A stretch of DNA of 50,471 nt, taken from positions 1-50,471 of the forward strand of contig WRAW01000010.1 of assembly GCA_009780015.1 (NCBI GenBank), read 5' to 3'. The stretch comes from Defluviitaleaceae bacterium. GTDB taxonomy: Bacteria; Bacillota; Clostridia; Lachnospirales; WRAA01. Both the position numbers and the translations under genes were made by a program. Below, piece after piece: positions 8,501-17,283 of the stretch (positions within the stretch are counted from its first letter, which is position 1; each line of letters begins with the position of its first letter). The notes under the pieces were generated by a model. That model was given only the letters and a program-made list of their open reading frames with translations, made no database searches and had not been told where the DNA came from.

Positions 8501-8550
8501 AAAACCCCATGGACTAAGGCTTGGAAACACCTTATCTTATGGGGTTTTCT
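8501..8550. terminator. Bidirectional terminator between convergent genes
   Basis: AAAACCCCAT pairs with ATGGGGTTTT around an inner AAGG/CCTT stem. T-rich tracts follow on both strands, so it can serve the transporter gene on plus and the acetyltransferase gene on minus. Confidence 0.8.
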
Positions 8551-8628
8551 ATTCAATAATATAAATTTTGCGATAGGCGGTAAAGGGTTCGTTATACCGC
8601 TTAATTCTTACTTGTTACGCATTGAATT

Positions 8629-9114
8629 TCAGACATCCAATTTAACTACAACTTCGCCGCCATCTATGTCGCCGGTTTCAACAAAACCAAATGACTCAAA
8701 TAGCAATTTTGAGGCGATATTGTTTGGGTTCCACGAGGTATAAATACGGTCTGCTCTGCCATGCGGCATAGTTTTTATTTCTTCAATGATCTTCCCGACT
8801 ACCTGCTTTCCATAGCCTTTTCTTTGCTGGTTTTTATCAATAAGTATCCGCCATATATAATAGCACGGCAAAACATATGGCGGGAATAAATCACCACCGG
8901 GCTTGTCAGCGAAAGTATACATCACAAAGCCAACCATTGTGTCATTGTCATAAACGGCATAAGGCGTGGCAAAACCACCGTTTGTAATGCTGGTATACGC
9001 TTCCGCGAGGCTTTCTACATTGCTGTCGACAAAATCCTCTTGCTCCTCAGTAGTTTTTATGTCATAAATACATGCGCATAAATTTTGATGCGTGATTTTT
9101 CTAAGCGATACCAT
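8629..9114 (-). CDS. GNAT-family N-acetyltransferase
   Basis: 161 residues with a GNAT fold: PYAVYDNDTMVGFVMY forms the central strands, YYIWRILIDKNQQRKGYGK contains the acetyl-CoA pyrophosphate-binding Q/R-x-x-G-x-G motif, and ASKLLFESFGFVETG is the typical C-terminal helix and strand. The pattern is closest to PaiA/BltD-like polyamine acetyltransferases, but the substrate cannot be assigned. The ribosome-binding site is weak (GAGAG). Single gene; shares a terminator with the transporter. Confidence 0.88.
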   Translation of the reverse strand: MVSLRKITHQNLCACIYDIKTTEEQEDFVDSNVESLAEAYTSITNGGFATPYAVYDNDTMVGFVMYTFADKPGGDLFPPYVLPCYYIWRILIDKNQQRKGYGKQVVGKIIEEIKTMPHGRADRIYTSWNPNNIASKLLFESFGFVETGDIDGGEVVVKLDV

Positions 9115-9219
9115 AATATTCTCTCATTTCATTTTTTGTGCAACAGAGTTGCTGCACCAGCTACAAATACCACCGCTACAGAGTATATCACAATACCGCG
9201 CCGCCTTCAAGGGCAATAA

Positions 9220-9384
9220 TTATAGTTAAACCATCCTGAAACAATAACAGAAAACTCAAGATTTTTTTCGTATGGCTAGGAGACGGAACCCCGGCGTACC
9301 CATAGGTACGCCGGGGTTCCGACGACAACGCTATGCGGAAAAAAGACAAGTTGTGTGTTGTTGTTTCAGGGTGGGTTAACTATA
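9220..9384. repeat. Palindromic MITE-like element B
   Basis: About 165 bases, near-palindromic from TTATAGTTAA at one end to TTAACTATAA at the other; the arms continue with CCTGAAACAA-type matches. The centre is a perfect hairpin (GGAACCCCGGCGTACC-CATA-complement, 9286-9321) flanked by CTAGGAGACG and CGACGACAACG, the core also seen in elements A, C, D and E. Confidence 0.85.
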
Positions 9385-9457
9385 AGAGCCTATCCAGCAA
9401 TAATGACGAAGCAGCGCGACAAAAATGCACAGCCAACTATTGTTGAATAAGCTCTTA
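9383..9457. repeat. Short palindromic element abutting element B
   Basis: 75 bases with ends TAAGAGC and GCTCTTA and inner matches (CTATCCAGCAATA against TATTGTTGAATAAG). It overlaps the last two bases of element B. It has no recognisable shared core and is a different family. Confidence 0.65.
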
Positions 9458-9517
9458 GGGAATAGGATTTATCCGTTAACAAGGCAACAAAGAAACAATT
9501 CTCACACAAAAGCTATG

Positions 9518-11470
9518 CTAGTCGATGCGTATAAAGTGGTTGTTGTTGCGGTAATCGATCAGGTTTAGTTTACGGCTCAGGGCGTCTGTATTTTCGTGGC
9601 CGGACGCGATAGAAAGCCCGCCCTCCACGATGAATTCCTCCCCTATGTGCCATTTCTCGTCCTGGCGTTGGTCGTCGATGTCGCCATGTTCGTCAAAGTG
9701 CACAAGGTAGTACCTAAGCGCAACCTTGTCCCCGTCCGCAATCCTGACAAGCTTCTTGTCGACGGTGTTGAACGCGCCGTTGGTAGTCGGGATCGCGCCG
9801 ATTACGCGCCACTGTCCGCCCGGTGCGTCACTGCGAACAATGATATTTGCCTCTTCGCCGTTTAGAAGAGCGGGAATCGTCCTTCTGTCCGTGAGCGCGC
9901 CGTCGGAATAAAGGCACGCCAATCGTCCGCCCAGCCGGAATACCTCCTCCTCATACTCCAGCGTGAGATCATTATTCAACCGCACATGCGGAGTTTCGCC
10001 CACCTGAATGTACGCTCCGTCCCCGGCCGATTCAAGCCTCTGCCAGGTCGTCAGCCTTATCTGCGCGGCCTCGTCCGCTTCCTGGGGGGTCAGAGCAAAA
10101 CGGGCGTCAGCCTCCCGCGCCGCTCGCGCAGAGCGTTTGCGCCATATCCGCGGACTTTGCAGCTCCTCGGCAAAGCTTACGATGTAGGCGGTGTAATTTG
10201 GCAGCGTATTCATTGCGGCGTAGGTCTGCAAGTTATCGTCCAAGCCTTCCTTGTTAAAGTACGGATAATAGACCGACAGGCCGCCCAGTTTGTAGTCGCG
10301 GTTCTGATAATTTATTATGACGGCCTCGTCCAAGCTCTCGTTCAGCGCGGAAATTATTCCCTGATCAATAGTTCCGCCAAGCCTGTAGGCCATTTCCTTG
10401 ATGTCTACCATGTCGCTCTCACCGTCTTCGCCGCCGCTTCCGAAGTTTCTGGTACGGCGTCTCGCTCTGGAAAGCCGCCTGAACTCGCCGGTGCTCAGGG
10501 CCTCGCCGGCGGACAGCGCAAAATTCTCGAAAGATTCCGCAATCGGACCTATCTTCGACAAATCTACCAATGACATAGTAACAAGGTCAACCTCGTCGGA
10601 ACCCTTGTAAAATTCGGCGTACCTTTGGATAACATAAGCGCCTATCGCCCTGCCGTCACATTCCGGCTTTATGTCTCCCAGGAAGGTGTAGTCCCACCCC
10701 TGCTCCGGCTCGACCTCTTCCGAAGCTATCAGATATCCGGCGTAATCACGCGCGATCTTGGCCATCTCGATAGTGGCCATAAGGCACGTATCAAAGCCCA
10801 GAAATTTCAGCTTGTCGTCAGGCCCAATCCCCCCAAGTTCCAGAGCCAGCCCAATATCACTGAGCTTCATCATCGCTATATCGGGGTAATGCTCGAAGCG
10901 TTCGTCCGCTCCATAGCCCACAACCGCGCCGCCGCCATGATTCCAGAGGATTAGGCCGCTTCGCTCTGACGGGAAGTACTCCCGCGCAAGGCGAATAAAC
11001 CCGGCCAGCACGCGCGGATCCCCCGTAGAGTCCTCTCCGACGTCGGCGACCCTCACAAGTTCGCCGCCGCGCAGCCAGAATATGGTGTTGACGTCGTCAG
11101 GGATATCTTCCAGCCACCAGTTCATGCTGCCGCCGGTGAACAGCACGACGTTCATCAAGTCCTCGTCATAGCCCGAGTCGATCATCTCGAATATGTCGTC
11201 CGTACCCGCTCCATAAAGGCTCTCCAGATCAGAGCCGTTCATGTACACCATTATCGTGAGAGGCTTCTTCGCTTGCGGCGAAATATGGGCATGAAGCGTG
11301 AAATCATGGGCGACCGGCCGACCGGCGTCCCGAGCCGCTCCGGGCGCGCTGCGTACCGGAGCCGGGGTCGTGTCGGGCGCATAATCGGCCCCCGGCCCTC
11401 GGCCCGAGGAACATCCAGCAACCAGAATCACGCAGATAAATGTGAACAATATATAAATTTTTCTGAACAT
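9518..11470 (-). CDS. Clostripain-family (C11) cysteine peptidase, lipoprotein
   Basis: 650 residues. A short signal peptide ends in ILVAGC, a good lipobox, so the protein is probably anchored outside the membrane. The C11 domain follows after a low-complexity linker: PLTIMVYMNGSDLE at its start, LILWNHGGG with the catalytic His, and FLGFDTCLMA with the catalytic Cys, both in conserved family settings. About 250 further residues form an uncharacterised beta-rich C-terminal region. ATG at 11470 is preferred (GGGGAG upstream at 8 bases) over the ATG five codons earlier. Known: clostripain-like enzymes cleave after Arg/Lys. Physiological target unknown. Divergent from tilS. Confidence 0.92.
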   Translation of the reverse strand: MFRKIYILFTFICVILVAGCSSGRGPGADYAPDTTPAPVRSAPGAARDAGRPVAHDFTLHAHISPQAKKPLTIMVYMNGSDLESLYGAGTDDIFEMIDSGYDEDLMNVVLFTGGSMNWWLEDIPDDVNTIFWLRGGELVRVADVGEDSTGDPRVLAGFIRLAREYFPSERSGLILWNHGGGAVVGYGADERFEHYPDIAMMKLSDIGLALELGGIGPDDKLKFLGFDTCLMATIEMAKIARDYAGYLIASEEVEPEQGWDYTFLGDIKPECDGRAIGAYVIQRYAEFYKGSDEVDLVTMSLVDLSKIGPIAESFENFALSAGEALSTGEFRRLSRARRRTRNFGSGGEDGESDMVDIKEMAYRLGGTIDQGIISALNESLDEAVIINYQNRDYKLGGLSVYYPYFNKEGLDDNLQTYAAMNTLPNYTAYIVSFAEELQSPRIWRKRSARAAREADARFALTPQEADEAAQIRLTTWQRLESAGDGAYIQVGETPHVRLNNDLTLEYEEEVFRLGGRLACLYSDGALTDRRTIPALLNGEEANIIVRSDAPGGQWRVIGAIPTTNGAFNTVDKKLVRIADGDKVALRYYLVHFDEHGDIDDQRQDEKWHIGEEFIVEGGLSIASGHENTDALSRKLNLIDYRNNNHFIRID

Positions 11471-11521
11471 GGCTTTACTCCCCATCTTTTATCGTATATA
11501 ATTGTTACGAGATCAATATAT

Positions 11522-11550
11522 CTGTCCGGCATCGCACGGTTACCGGACAG
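11522..11550. promoter_or_regulatory. Inverted repeat in the clostripain-tilS divergent gap
   Basis: CTGTCCGG and CCGGACAG, 13 bases apart, lie between the divergent starts. It could be an operator or an RNA hairpin in the tilS leader. Only weak promoter matches are visible around it. Confidence 0.45.
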
Positions 11551-11590
11551 ATCCAACACTAGTATACCCTCTAACTCCGGTGAGATACGC

Positions 11591-13000
11591 TTGTACAAAC
11601 ATGTTCTGTCAACCATACGCAATCACAACATGCTTTCATACGGCGACAACGTCGTCCTTGGACTTTCCGGCGGAGCCGACTCAATGTGCCTGCTACATAT
11701 CCTTCTCGAGCTTAGGGAAAGCTATGGGCTGAGTATTGTGTGCGCTCATGTAAATCACGGCATACGGCAATTCTCCGCACGAGACGAAGCTTTCGTTAAG
11801 TCAGCCTGCGACATTCTCGGCGTCCCATTAATAGCATATCACGAGAATGCTCCGGCATACGCGGCCGAAAACAAACTCAGCCTGGAAACAGCAGGGCGCG
11901 AATTGCGCTATCAGTGCTTCGAGCGCTGCGGATATGAAAATTGGGGACTGTCTCCGTTTTTTGGCAAGGTAAAAATTGCCACGGCTCACAACCGCAACGA
12001 CCTGGCCGAAACCGTGTTGATGCGCCTTCTGCGGGGCGCCGGATCACGCGGCCTTGGCGGGATAGCTCCCGCGCGCGAACGCTTCATCCGCCCGCTGATA
12101 GGAATATCCAGGCAAGACATAGAAAACTATTGCTCCGAGCACAATATTACATTCGTACAAGACGAAACAAACCAGCAAAACGACTTCACGCGCAACAAAA
12201 TCCGCAACCAGCTTATCCCCCACATAGAGCGCGAGTTTAACCCGAATATCATCGACACGCTGGCTCGAAGCGCCGCGCTGGCTCTCGATGAAGAGAACTT
12301 CATGTCCAAACAAGCATACACAGCCTTCGCGAATTGCCTTCATCGCGGAGACGTAACCGAAGTCGTTCTAAGCGCCGAGACCTTCAACGGCCTCCATATC
12401 GCGGTAGCGCGCCGGGTACTTCGCATAGCCGTAGCAAATATCAAAGGCGACCCCAGCGACATCTCTGAGACCCACGTCGAGGCGGCGTTAGACATAGCCC
12501 GCGGCCAGACCGGCCGAAAGGCGACGCTCACCGGTGGCGTATCAATCGAAAAATCTTACGGCAGTATTATAATCAGCTTCCGTGCCAAGGAACATTCACA
12601 GGGATTCTTCTACGGGCTGGAGCTTGATAAAATAACATACATCCCCGAGATTGAAAAGAATATCCTCATATCGCACCAACACCCCGATATTTTGCCGCCG
12701 CATACATCCTGTAAGGCTTTCAACGTTCAAACGCCCCTTACGCTTAGAACAAGGCTCCCCGGCGACAAAATATACCGGCGCCATCTGGGAGGCTCACAGA
12801 AAATAAAGGACTACTTCATTGACGGAAAAATCCCTCAGAGTGAACGCGCCAAAACACCGATGCTGACCTGCGGCTCCGATGTTTTATGGATAATGGATGA
12901 GCGCGGCCTTACATCCGATAAATACACGCCGGACACAGACCCGCACCGCGGCGAAGCATACGCAACAATATACGCATCCATATGGAGGGCAGACCAATGA
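11591..13000 (+). CDS. tilS: tRNA(Ile)-lysidine synthase TilS
   Basis: Adds lysine to C34 of tRNA-Ile(CAU), changing its decoding to AUA. The PP-loop ATPase motif SGGADS is at residues 26-31, then HVNHGIR and the RELRYQCFE...TAHNRNDLAETVLMRLLRG region expected of TilS, and a C-terminal substrate-recognition part with LRTRLPGDKI. A TTG start at 11591 is preferred: GGTGAG lies six bases upstream, and it gives 469 residues, the usual length. The open frame reaches 106 codons further upstream, but that part crosses the clostripain gene and resembles nothing in TilS. The end overlaps the hpt start by four bases (ATGA). Confidence 0.93.
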   Translation: MYKHVLSTIRNHNMLSYGDNVVLGLSGGADSMCLLHILLELRESYGLSIVCAHVNHGIRQFSARDEAFVKSACDILGVPLIAYHENAPAYAAENKLSLETAGRELRYQCFERCGYENWGLSPFFGKVKIATAHNRNDLAETVLMRLLRGAGSRGLGGIAPARERFIRPLIGISRQDIENYCSEHNITFVQDETNQQNDFTRNKIRNQLIPHIEREFNPNIIDTLARSAALALDEENFMSKQAYTAFANCLHRGDVTEVVLSAETFNGLHIAVARRVLRIAVANIKGDPSDISETHVEAALDIARGQTGRKATLTGGVSIEKSYGSIIISFRAKEHSQGFFYGLELDKITYIPEIEKNILISHQHPDILPPHTSCKAFNVQTPLTLRTRLPGDKIYRRHLGGSQKIKDYFIDGKIPQSERAKTPMLTCGSDVLWIMDERGLTSDKYTPDTDPHRGEAYATIYASIWRADQ

Positions 13001-13542
13001 GACCAATAATAAAGGAAGTTGTAACGCCAATGATAACAAAGGAGCAGATCGACAAGCGCCTCGACGAGCTTGCGCGCGCCATCGAAGCCGACTTCACCGG
13101 CGAGACTCTGACGGTCGTGTGCACGCTGAAAGGCGCCGTAGTATTCTTCGTCGACTTGGTCAAGAAACTCAATATACCGCTAAAGATGGACTTTATCGAG
13201 GCGGCAAGCTATGGCGACGCCCAAAACTCCAGCGGCATCGTCAAGATCAACAAAGACCTGACAAACACAATATCCGGCGAACACGTGCTCCTTGTCGAAG
13301 ACATCATCGACACCGGAGCCACTCTAAGCCAGATGGTGGCGCACCTTCGCCGCCAAAGGCCTCAAAGCTTCAAGATATGCGCGCTGCTTGACAAACCTTC
13401 GCGCCGCATAGTCCACGACATACAACCCGACTACGTGGGCTTTGAAATTGAAGACAAGTTCGTACTGGGCTACGGTCTTGACTACCTTCAAAGATACCGT
13501 AACCTCCCCTATATCGCTACAATGAAGCTTATCGAAGAATAA
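12997..13542 (+). CDS. hpt: Hypoxanthine phosphoribosyltransferase
   Basis: Salvages hypoxanthine/guanine to IMP/GMP with PRPP. The 181-residue product shows the PRPP-binding motif VLLVEDIIDTGATL, the LKGAVVFFVDL flexible-loop neighbourhood and the C-terminal YVGFEIEDKFVLGYGLDY purine-binding region. ATG at 12997 follows GGAGGGC and overlaps the tilS stop. The order tilS-hpt-ftsH is the classic Bacillota arrangement and indicates an operon, although a promoter also lies downstream of hpt. Confidence 0.95.
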   Translation: MRPIIKEVVTPMITKEQIDKRLDELARAIEADFTGETLTVVCTLKGAVVFFVDLVKKLNIPLKMDFIEAASYGDAQNSSGIVKINKDLTNTISGEHVLLVEDIIDTGATLSQMVAHLRRQRPQSFKICALLDKPSRRIVHDIQPDYVGFEIEDKFVLGYGLDYLQRYRNLPYIATMKLIEE

Positions 13543-13552
13543 TTATTTATTG

Positions 13553-13581
13553 TTGATTCCGCCTCAAAAATATGATAGTAT
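13553..13581 (+). promoter_or_regulatory. Promoter upstream of ftsH
   Basis: TTGATT (13553-13558), 17 bases, TAGTAT (13576-13581). It gives ftsH its own promoter and a leader of about 125 bases that includes a palindromic element remnant. Confidence 0.55.
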
Positions 13582-13610
13582 TTAATGGTAATATTTCTTG
13601 AGCTTATTAG

Positions 13611-13686
13611 ACCTCTTCGGAAATTGGGCAATGCCGGATTTGCGAGGAGTTCTATTAGTACCGTCATAGACGCATATTGGCATTGC
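13611..13686. repeat. Remnant of an element A-type palindrome in the ftsH leader
   Basis: CCTCTTCGGAAATT followed by ATGCCGGATTTGCG matches the left arm of element A (6699-6740) closely; GTACCGTCATAGACGC recalls the shared core hairpin. Outer arms GCAATGCC and GGCATTGC still pair. The rest of the right arm is missing. Confidence 0.65.
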
Positions 13687-13713
13687 AATAATACTTTGAA
13701 AGAAGGATGTTGA

Positions 13714-15831
13714 TTGAAAAAATATTCCCGCTCACTGACAATCTACATGATTATTTTCGCCTTTATAATAACGGTCTTGTTTGCCGCGCAGGCGACAAAT
13801 CCTCCGGTGGAAACCGTCGCCTATACCTACAGCGACCTCCTTGCGGATATTGAAGGCGGTTACGTCCAAAGCATCGAGGTCAACCGCGACACCGACGTAT
13901 CCAACGCCGGCCGCGCTCGTGTCGTAAGGACCGACGGCACAGTTGCGACTCTCGAGGTTCCCGTCATGGACGTGTTCATGGGAATGATCCACGAAATGTC
14001 GGCGACCGTGGAGCATCCCTTTGAAATCGTGACTCTTCCGACCCCTCGCGCGAACTGGTTCGTCTCATTCCTTCCGCCGGTCATCATAATGGTGATCTCC
14101 ATATTCCTGCTGCTGTTCATCATCCAGCAGATGCAAGGCGGGGGCGGGGGCGGCCGCGGCGTCATGAATTTCGGAAAGAGCCGCGCGCGCCAGGTTAATG
14201 ACGACAAAAATAAGATAACCTTCTCGCAGGTCGCCGGCCTCGAGGAAGAAAAGGCCGAGCTCGAAGAAATCGTCGAATTTCTCAAACACCCCAAGAAGTT
14301 TGTCGAGATAGGCGCGCGTATCCCCAAGGGCATACTGCTCGTTGGGCCGCCCGGAACCGGCAAGACATACCTAGCGAAAGCCTGCGCCGGGGAAGCCGGT
14401 GTACCGTTTTTCAGCATCTCAGGTTCGGACTTTGTGGAGATGTTTGTAGGTGTGGGCGCTTCGCGTGTCCGTGACCTTTTTGAGCAAGCCAAGAAGAATT
14501 CCCCGTGTATCATATTCATAGACGAAATCGACGCGGTCGGACGCCGCAGAGGCGCCGGACTTGGCGGCGGACACGATGAGCGTGAGCAGACGCTCAACCA
14601 ATTGCTGGTCGAAATGGACGGCTTCGGCATCAACGATGGAGTCATAATAATAGCGGCTACCAACCGTCCCGACATACTCGACCCGGCTCTGCTACGCCCC
14701 GGCCGTTTCGACAGAAGAGTAGTCGTCGGCAAGCCCGACGTCAAGGGGCGTGAGCAAGTCCTCAAAATTCACGCCAAGAGCAAGGCTGTAAGCACCGACG
14801 TCGACTTTCGCGTAGTAGCTCAGACTACCGCGGGATTCACCCCGGCGGATCTGGAAAACCTGCTGAACGAAGCCGCCCTTCTTTCCGCGCGTTCCAACAA
14901 GAAAGAAGTTGATATGGAGGAAATGCGCAAAGCCTTCATCAAGGTCGGCATCGGAACCGAGAAGAAGAGCAGGGTCATATCAGACCGCGAAAAACGTATC
15001 ACGGCCTACCACGAAGCCGGCCACGCAATTATGTTTGAAATGCTTTCGGAAATTGACCCGACATACATGGTATCCATCGTGCCCACAGGCATGGCCGGCG
15101 GCTACACAATGCCGCTTCCCGGCGAAGACAAGGGCTACCACACCAAGAAATTCATGGAGCAGACCATCTCGTCCCTGCTTGGCGGGCGCGCCGCCGAAGC
15201 CATCGTCCTTGGCGACATAACCACAGGCGCTTCCAACGACATCGAGCGCGCGACGGCCATTGCGCGCAACATGGTTACAAAATTCGGAATGAGCGAAGTC
15301 CTGGGGCCGATCCAGTTCGGCGACGACAACGACGAAGTATTCATAGGTCGTGATCTGGCTCAGACACGCAACTACGGCGAACAGGTAGCGTCGCAGATCG
15401 ACGCTGAGATCAAGCGCATCGTCGAAGACTCCTACCAGGATGCTCTCAGGGTCATCAACGACAATATCGACGTTCTTCACCAGATCGCCGAGCTTCTCAT
15501 GCGCCACGAGAAGGTCACGGGCGAAGAAGTGCGCAAACTCTTCCCATACGGCAAAATCACCAAGAAAACCCAAGAGGGTCTCATGGTCTCGAAGCCCGAC
15601 CAGCGCGGTTTATCATCGTCGTCCGATTACCGGATACCCGACAGGCCCGAGTCTCTCCCCGACAGATTGCCGGATCGTATTCCCGACCGCGAGTCCATCG
15701 ATCAGCAATGGCGCGACAGCACCAGCAACCGCGGCAATATGGACGATGTCAAGATCGACTGGGGTATTAGCTCACCATCTGACAACAAATCACGCGACCG
15801 CGATGACGACAAGCAAGACAAACAGGACTAG
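13714..15831 (+). CDS. ftsH: ATP-dependent zinc metalloprotease FtsH
   Basis: Membrane-anchored AAA+ protease for quality control of membrane and regulatory proteins. Two transmembrane segments (about residues 8-25 and 115-137) flank an extracytoplasmic region; a glycine-rich linker leads to the AAA domain with Walker A GPPGTGKT (211-218), Walker [10 protein letters not shown] and the [22 protein letters not shown]; the zinc site HEAGH is at 431-435. TTG at 13714 is the start, with AGAAGGA upstream. The last 80 residues form a charged, disordered tail with repeated PDR units (about 640-665) and an Asp/Lys-rich end. Last gene of tilS-hpt-ftsH. Confidence 0.97.
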   Translation: MKKYSRSLTIYMIIFAFIITVLFAAQATNPPVETVAYTYSDLLADIEGGYVQSIEVNRDTDVSNAGRARVVRTDGTVATLEVPVMDVFMGMIHEMSATVEHPFEIVTLPTPRANWFVSFLPPVIIMVISIFLLLFIIQQMQGGGGGGRGVMNFGKSRARQVNDDKNKITFSQVAGLEEEKAELEEIVEFLKHPKKFVEIGARIPKGILLVGPPGTGKTYLAKACAGEAGVPFFSISGSDFVEMFVGVGASRVRDLFEQAKKNSPCIIFIDEIDAVGRRRGAGLGGGHDEREQTLNQLLVEMDGFGINDGVIIIAATNRPDILDPALLRPGRFDRRVVVGKPDVKGREQVLKIHAKSKAVSTDVDFRVVAQTTAGFTPADLENLLNEAALLSARSNKKEVDMEEMRKAFIKVGIGTEKKSRVISDREKRITAYHEAGHAIMFEMLSEIDPTYMVSIVPTGMAGGYTMPLPGEDKGYHTKKFMEQTISSLLGGRAAEAIVLGDITTGASNDIERATAIARNMVTKFGMSEVLGPIQFGDDNDEVFIGRDLAQTRNYGEQVASQIDAEIKRIVEDSYQDALRVINDNIDVLHQIAELLMRHEKVTGEEVRKLFPYGKITKKTQEGLMVSKPDQRGLSSSSDYRIPDRPESLPDRLPDRIPDRESIDQQWRDSTSNRGNMDDVKIDWGISSPSDNKSRDRDDDKQDKQD

Positions 15832-15844
15832 CAAATATAACGCG

Positions 15845-15870
15845 AAGCCGCACTCATGCGGCTTTTTCGC
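15845..15870 (+). terminator. Rho-independent terminator of ftsH
   Basis: AAGCCGC-ACTCAT-GCGGCTTTTT shortly after the ftsH stop codon. Confidence 0.9.
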
Positions 15871-15897
15871 TGTTATAATCCATGTTACGGCCGAATA

Positions 15898-16005
15898 TAT
15901 AGTAATATGCCTCTCAATCAGTAACATGCGTCGGGGTAAACAGCGGGAAATCTCCCGATTTCCCGCACCCCTCCTTTGTTACTGTTTCGAGGTCATATTA
16001 CTATA
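15898..16005. repeat. Palindromic element F
   Basis: 108-base hairpin: TATAGTAATATG at one end and CATATTACTATA at the other, inner pairs AGTAACA/TGTTACT and GCGGGAAATC/GATTTCCCGC around a tiny loop. It lies between ftsH and the next gene. Its arms and centre differ from elements A-E. Confidence 0.85.
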
Positions 16006-16034
16006 CCTGGAATTAGCAAACGCAAGGAGGGCAT

Positions 16035-17276
16035 ATGAATATCTGTATAGTCGGCGGGGGAGCATCGGGCGCATTTGCGGCGATCGCGGCCAAGAAGACA
16101 AATCCGTCCGCCCATGTGACAATCTACGAACGTAAGAACCGCATAGGAAAAAAAATACTGGCAAGCGGCAACGGCCGCTGCAACCTAAGCAACCTAGGCG
16201 CATCCTCCTCCCATTATTACGGCGAAAACCCCTCCTTCGTCGAACCAGCCCTGGACGAAGTTTACCCCGAAAAAACCATTGAGATATTTGCCGAGCTTGG
16301 CCTGCTGTGCAAAAGGGAACATGGCGGGCGCGTCTTCCCTCACAGCTCGCAGTCCGCCTCCGTTGTGGACGTCCTGCGATTCACGCTTGGCGCGCTTGGG
16401 GTCGAAACAATCACCGACGCCGAAGTCTCGGACATAAACCCCAGCGAAGAGGGATTTGTCGCGGAATATTCAATAGGCGACGCAAGCTACACAATGCTTC
16501 ACGACCGCGTTATCGTCTGCACGGGCGGTAAATCCGCTCCCGCGCTTGGGGGCAACGCCTCCGGCCACAAGCTCCTGGCCTCCCTTGGACACAAAATCAC
16601 CCGGACTACCCCCGCTCTATGCCAGCTCCGCGCCGACGTCCGCATATGCAAGCCGCTCAAGGGCATCCGCGCCGACTGCCGTATCTCGGCATACTGCGAC
16701 AAGGTAAAGGTCGCCGGTTCCGAAGGCGACGTAATATTCACCGACTACGGACTGTCGGGCTCGGCCATACTTGATATATCGCGCGTAATGCACTTCCACC
16801 AGGACGCGCGCGTCAACCTGGACTTCATGAAGGAGCACAACCGCGTCACAGTCGAGAACATACTATCAGAGCGCAGACGTCTTGCCGCCTTCCCCACCCT
16901 TGAGACGTTCTTCACGGGCATACTGCACAAGATGATAGGCCACTCAATCCTTCACGCAGTTGGGTTTGAAGACCTTCGCGCGCCGTCGTCGTCCCTTAGC
17001 GATGCCGACGTCTCAAAGCTTGCCGCAAATATCAAGAAATTTGAAATACAAGTACACTCCCACAACGGCTACGAACACGCGCAAGTGACTGCCGGCGGAG
17101 CGCACACAAGCCAGTTCTCCCCCTATACAATGGAGTCCAAGCTCGTGCCTGGCCTGTTTACCGCCGGCGAAGTGCTGGACATATTCGGCGACTGCGGCGG
17201 CTTCAACCTTCAGTGGGCCTGGTCGTCGGGCTATGTCGCCGGGCAGAACGCCGCCCGAAATACACAGAAGAAGTAG
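16035..17276 (+). CDS. NAD(P)/FAD-dependent oxidoreductase of the HI0933/YhiN (BaiN-like) family
   Basis: 413 residues. N-terminal Rossmann motif GGGASGAFAA and the family signature KKILASGNGRCNLSN, then a long central domain and a C-terminal GLFTAGEVLDIFGDCGGFNLQWAWSSG stretch that closes the FAD site. Known: members are flavoproteins; BaiN reduces bile-acid intermediates in some gut Clostridia, but most members have unknown substrates, so that name is not transferred. AAGGAGGGC precedes the ATG. Seven bases separate it from the next flavoprotein, so the two are probably co-transcribed. Confidence 0.9.
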   Translation: MNICIVGGGASGAFAAIAAKKTNPSAHVTIYERKNRIGKKILASGNGRCNLSNLGASSSHYYGENPSFVEPALDEVYPEKTIEIFAELGLLCKREHGGRVFPHSSQSASVVDVLRFTLGALGVETITDAEVSDINPSEEGFVAEYSIGDASYTMLHDRVIVCTGGKSAPALGGNASGHKLLASLGHKITRTTPALCQLRADVRICKPLKGIRADCRISAYCDKVKVAGSEGDVIFTDYGLSGSAILDISRVMHFHQDARVNLDFMKEHNRVTVENILSERRRLAAFPTLETFFTGILHKMIGHSILHAVGFEDLRAPSSSLSDADVSKLAANIKKFEIQVHSHNGYEHAQVTAGGAHTSQFSPYTMESKLVPGLFTAGEVLDIFGDCGGFNLQWAWSSGYVAGQNAARNTQKK

Positions 17277-17283
17277 GTACACC

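Noticed and set aside
11273-11590. N-terminal extension of about 106 residues for TilS
   Set aside because: It crosses the antisense clostripain gene, has an atypical composition and lies before a good TTG start with ribosome-binding site that gives the normal length.
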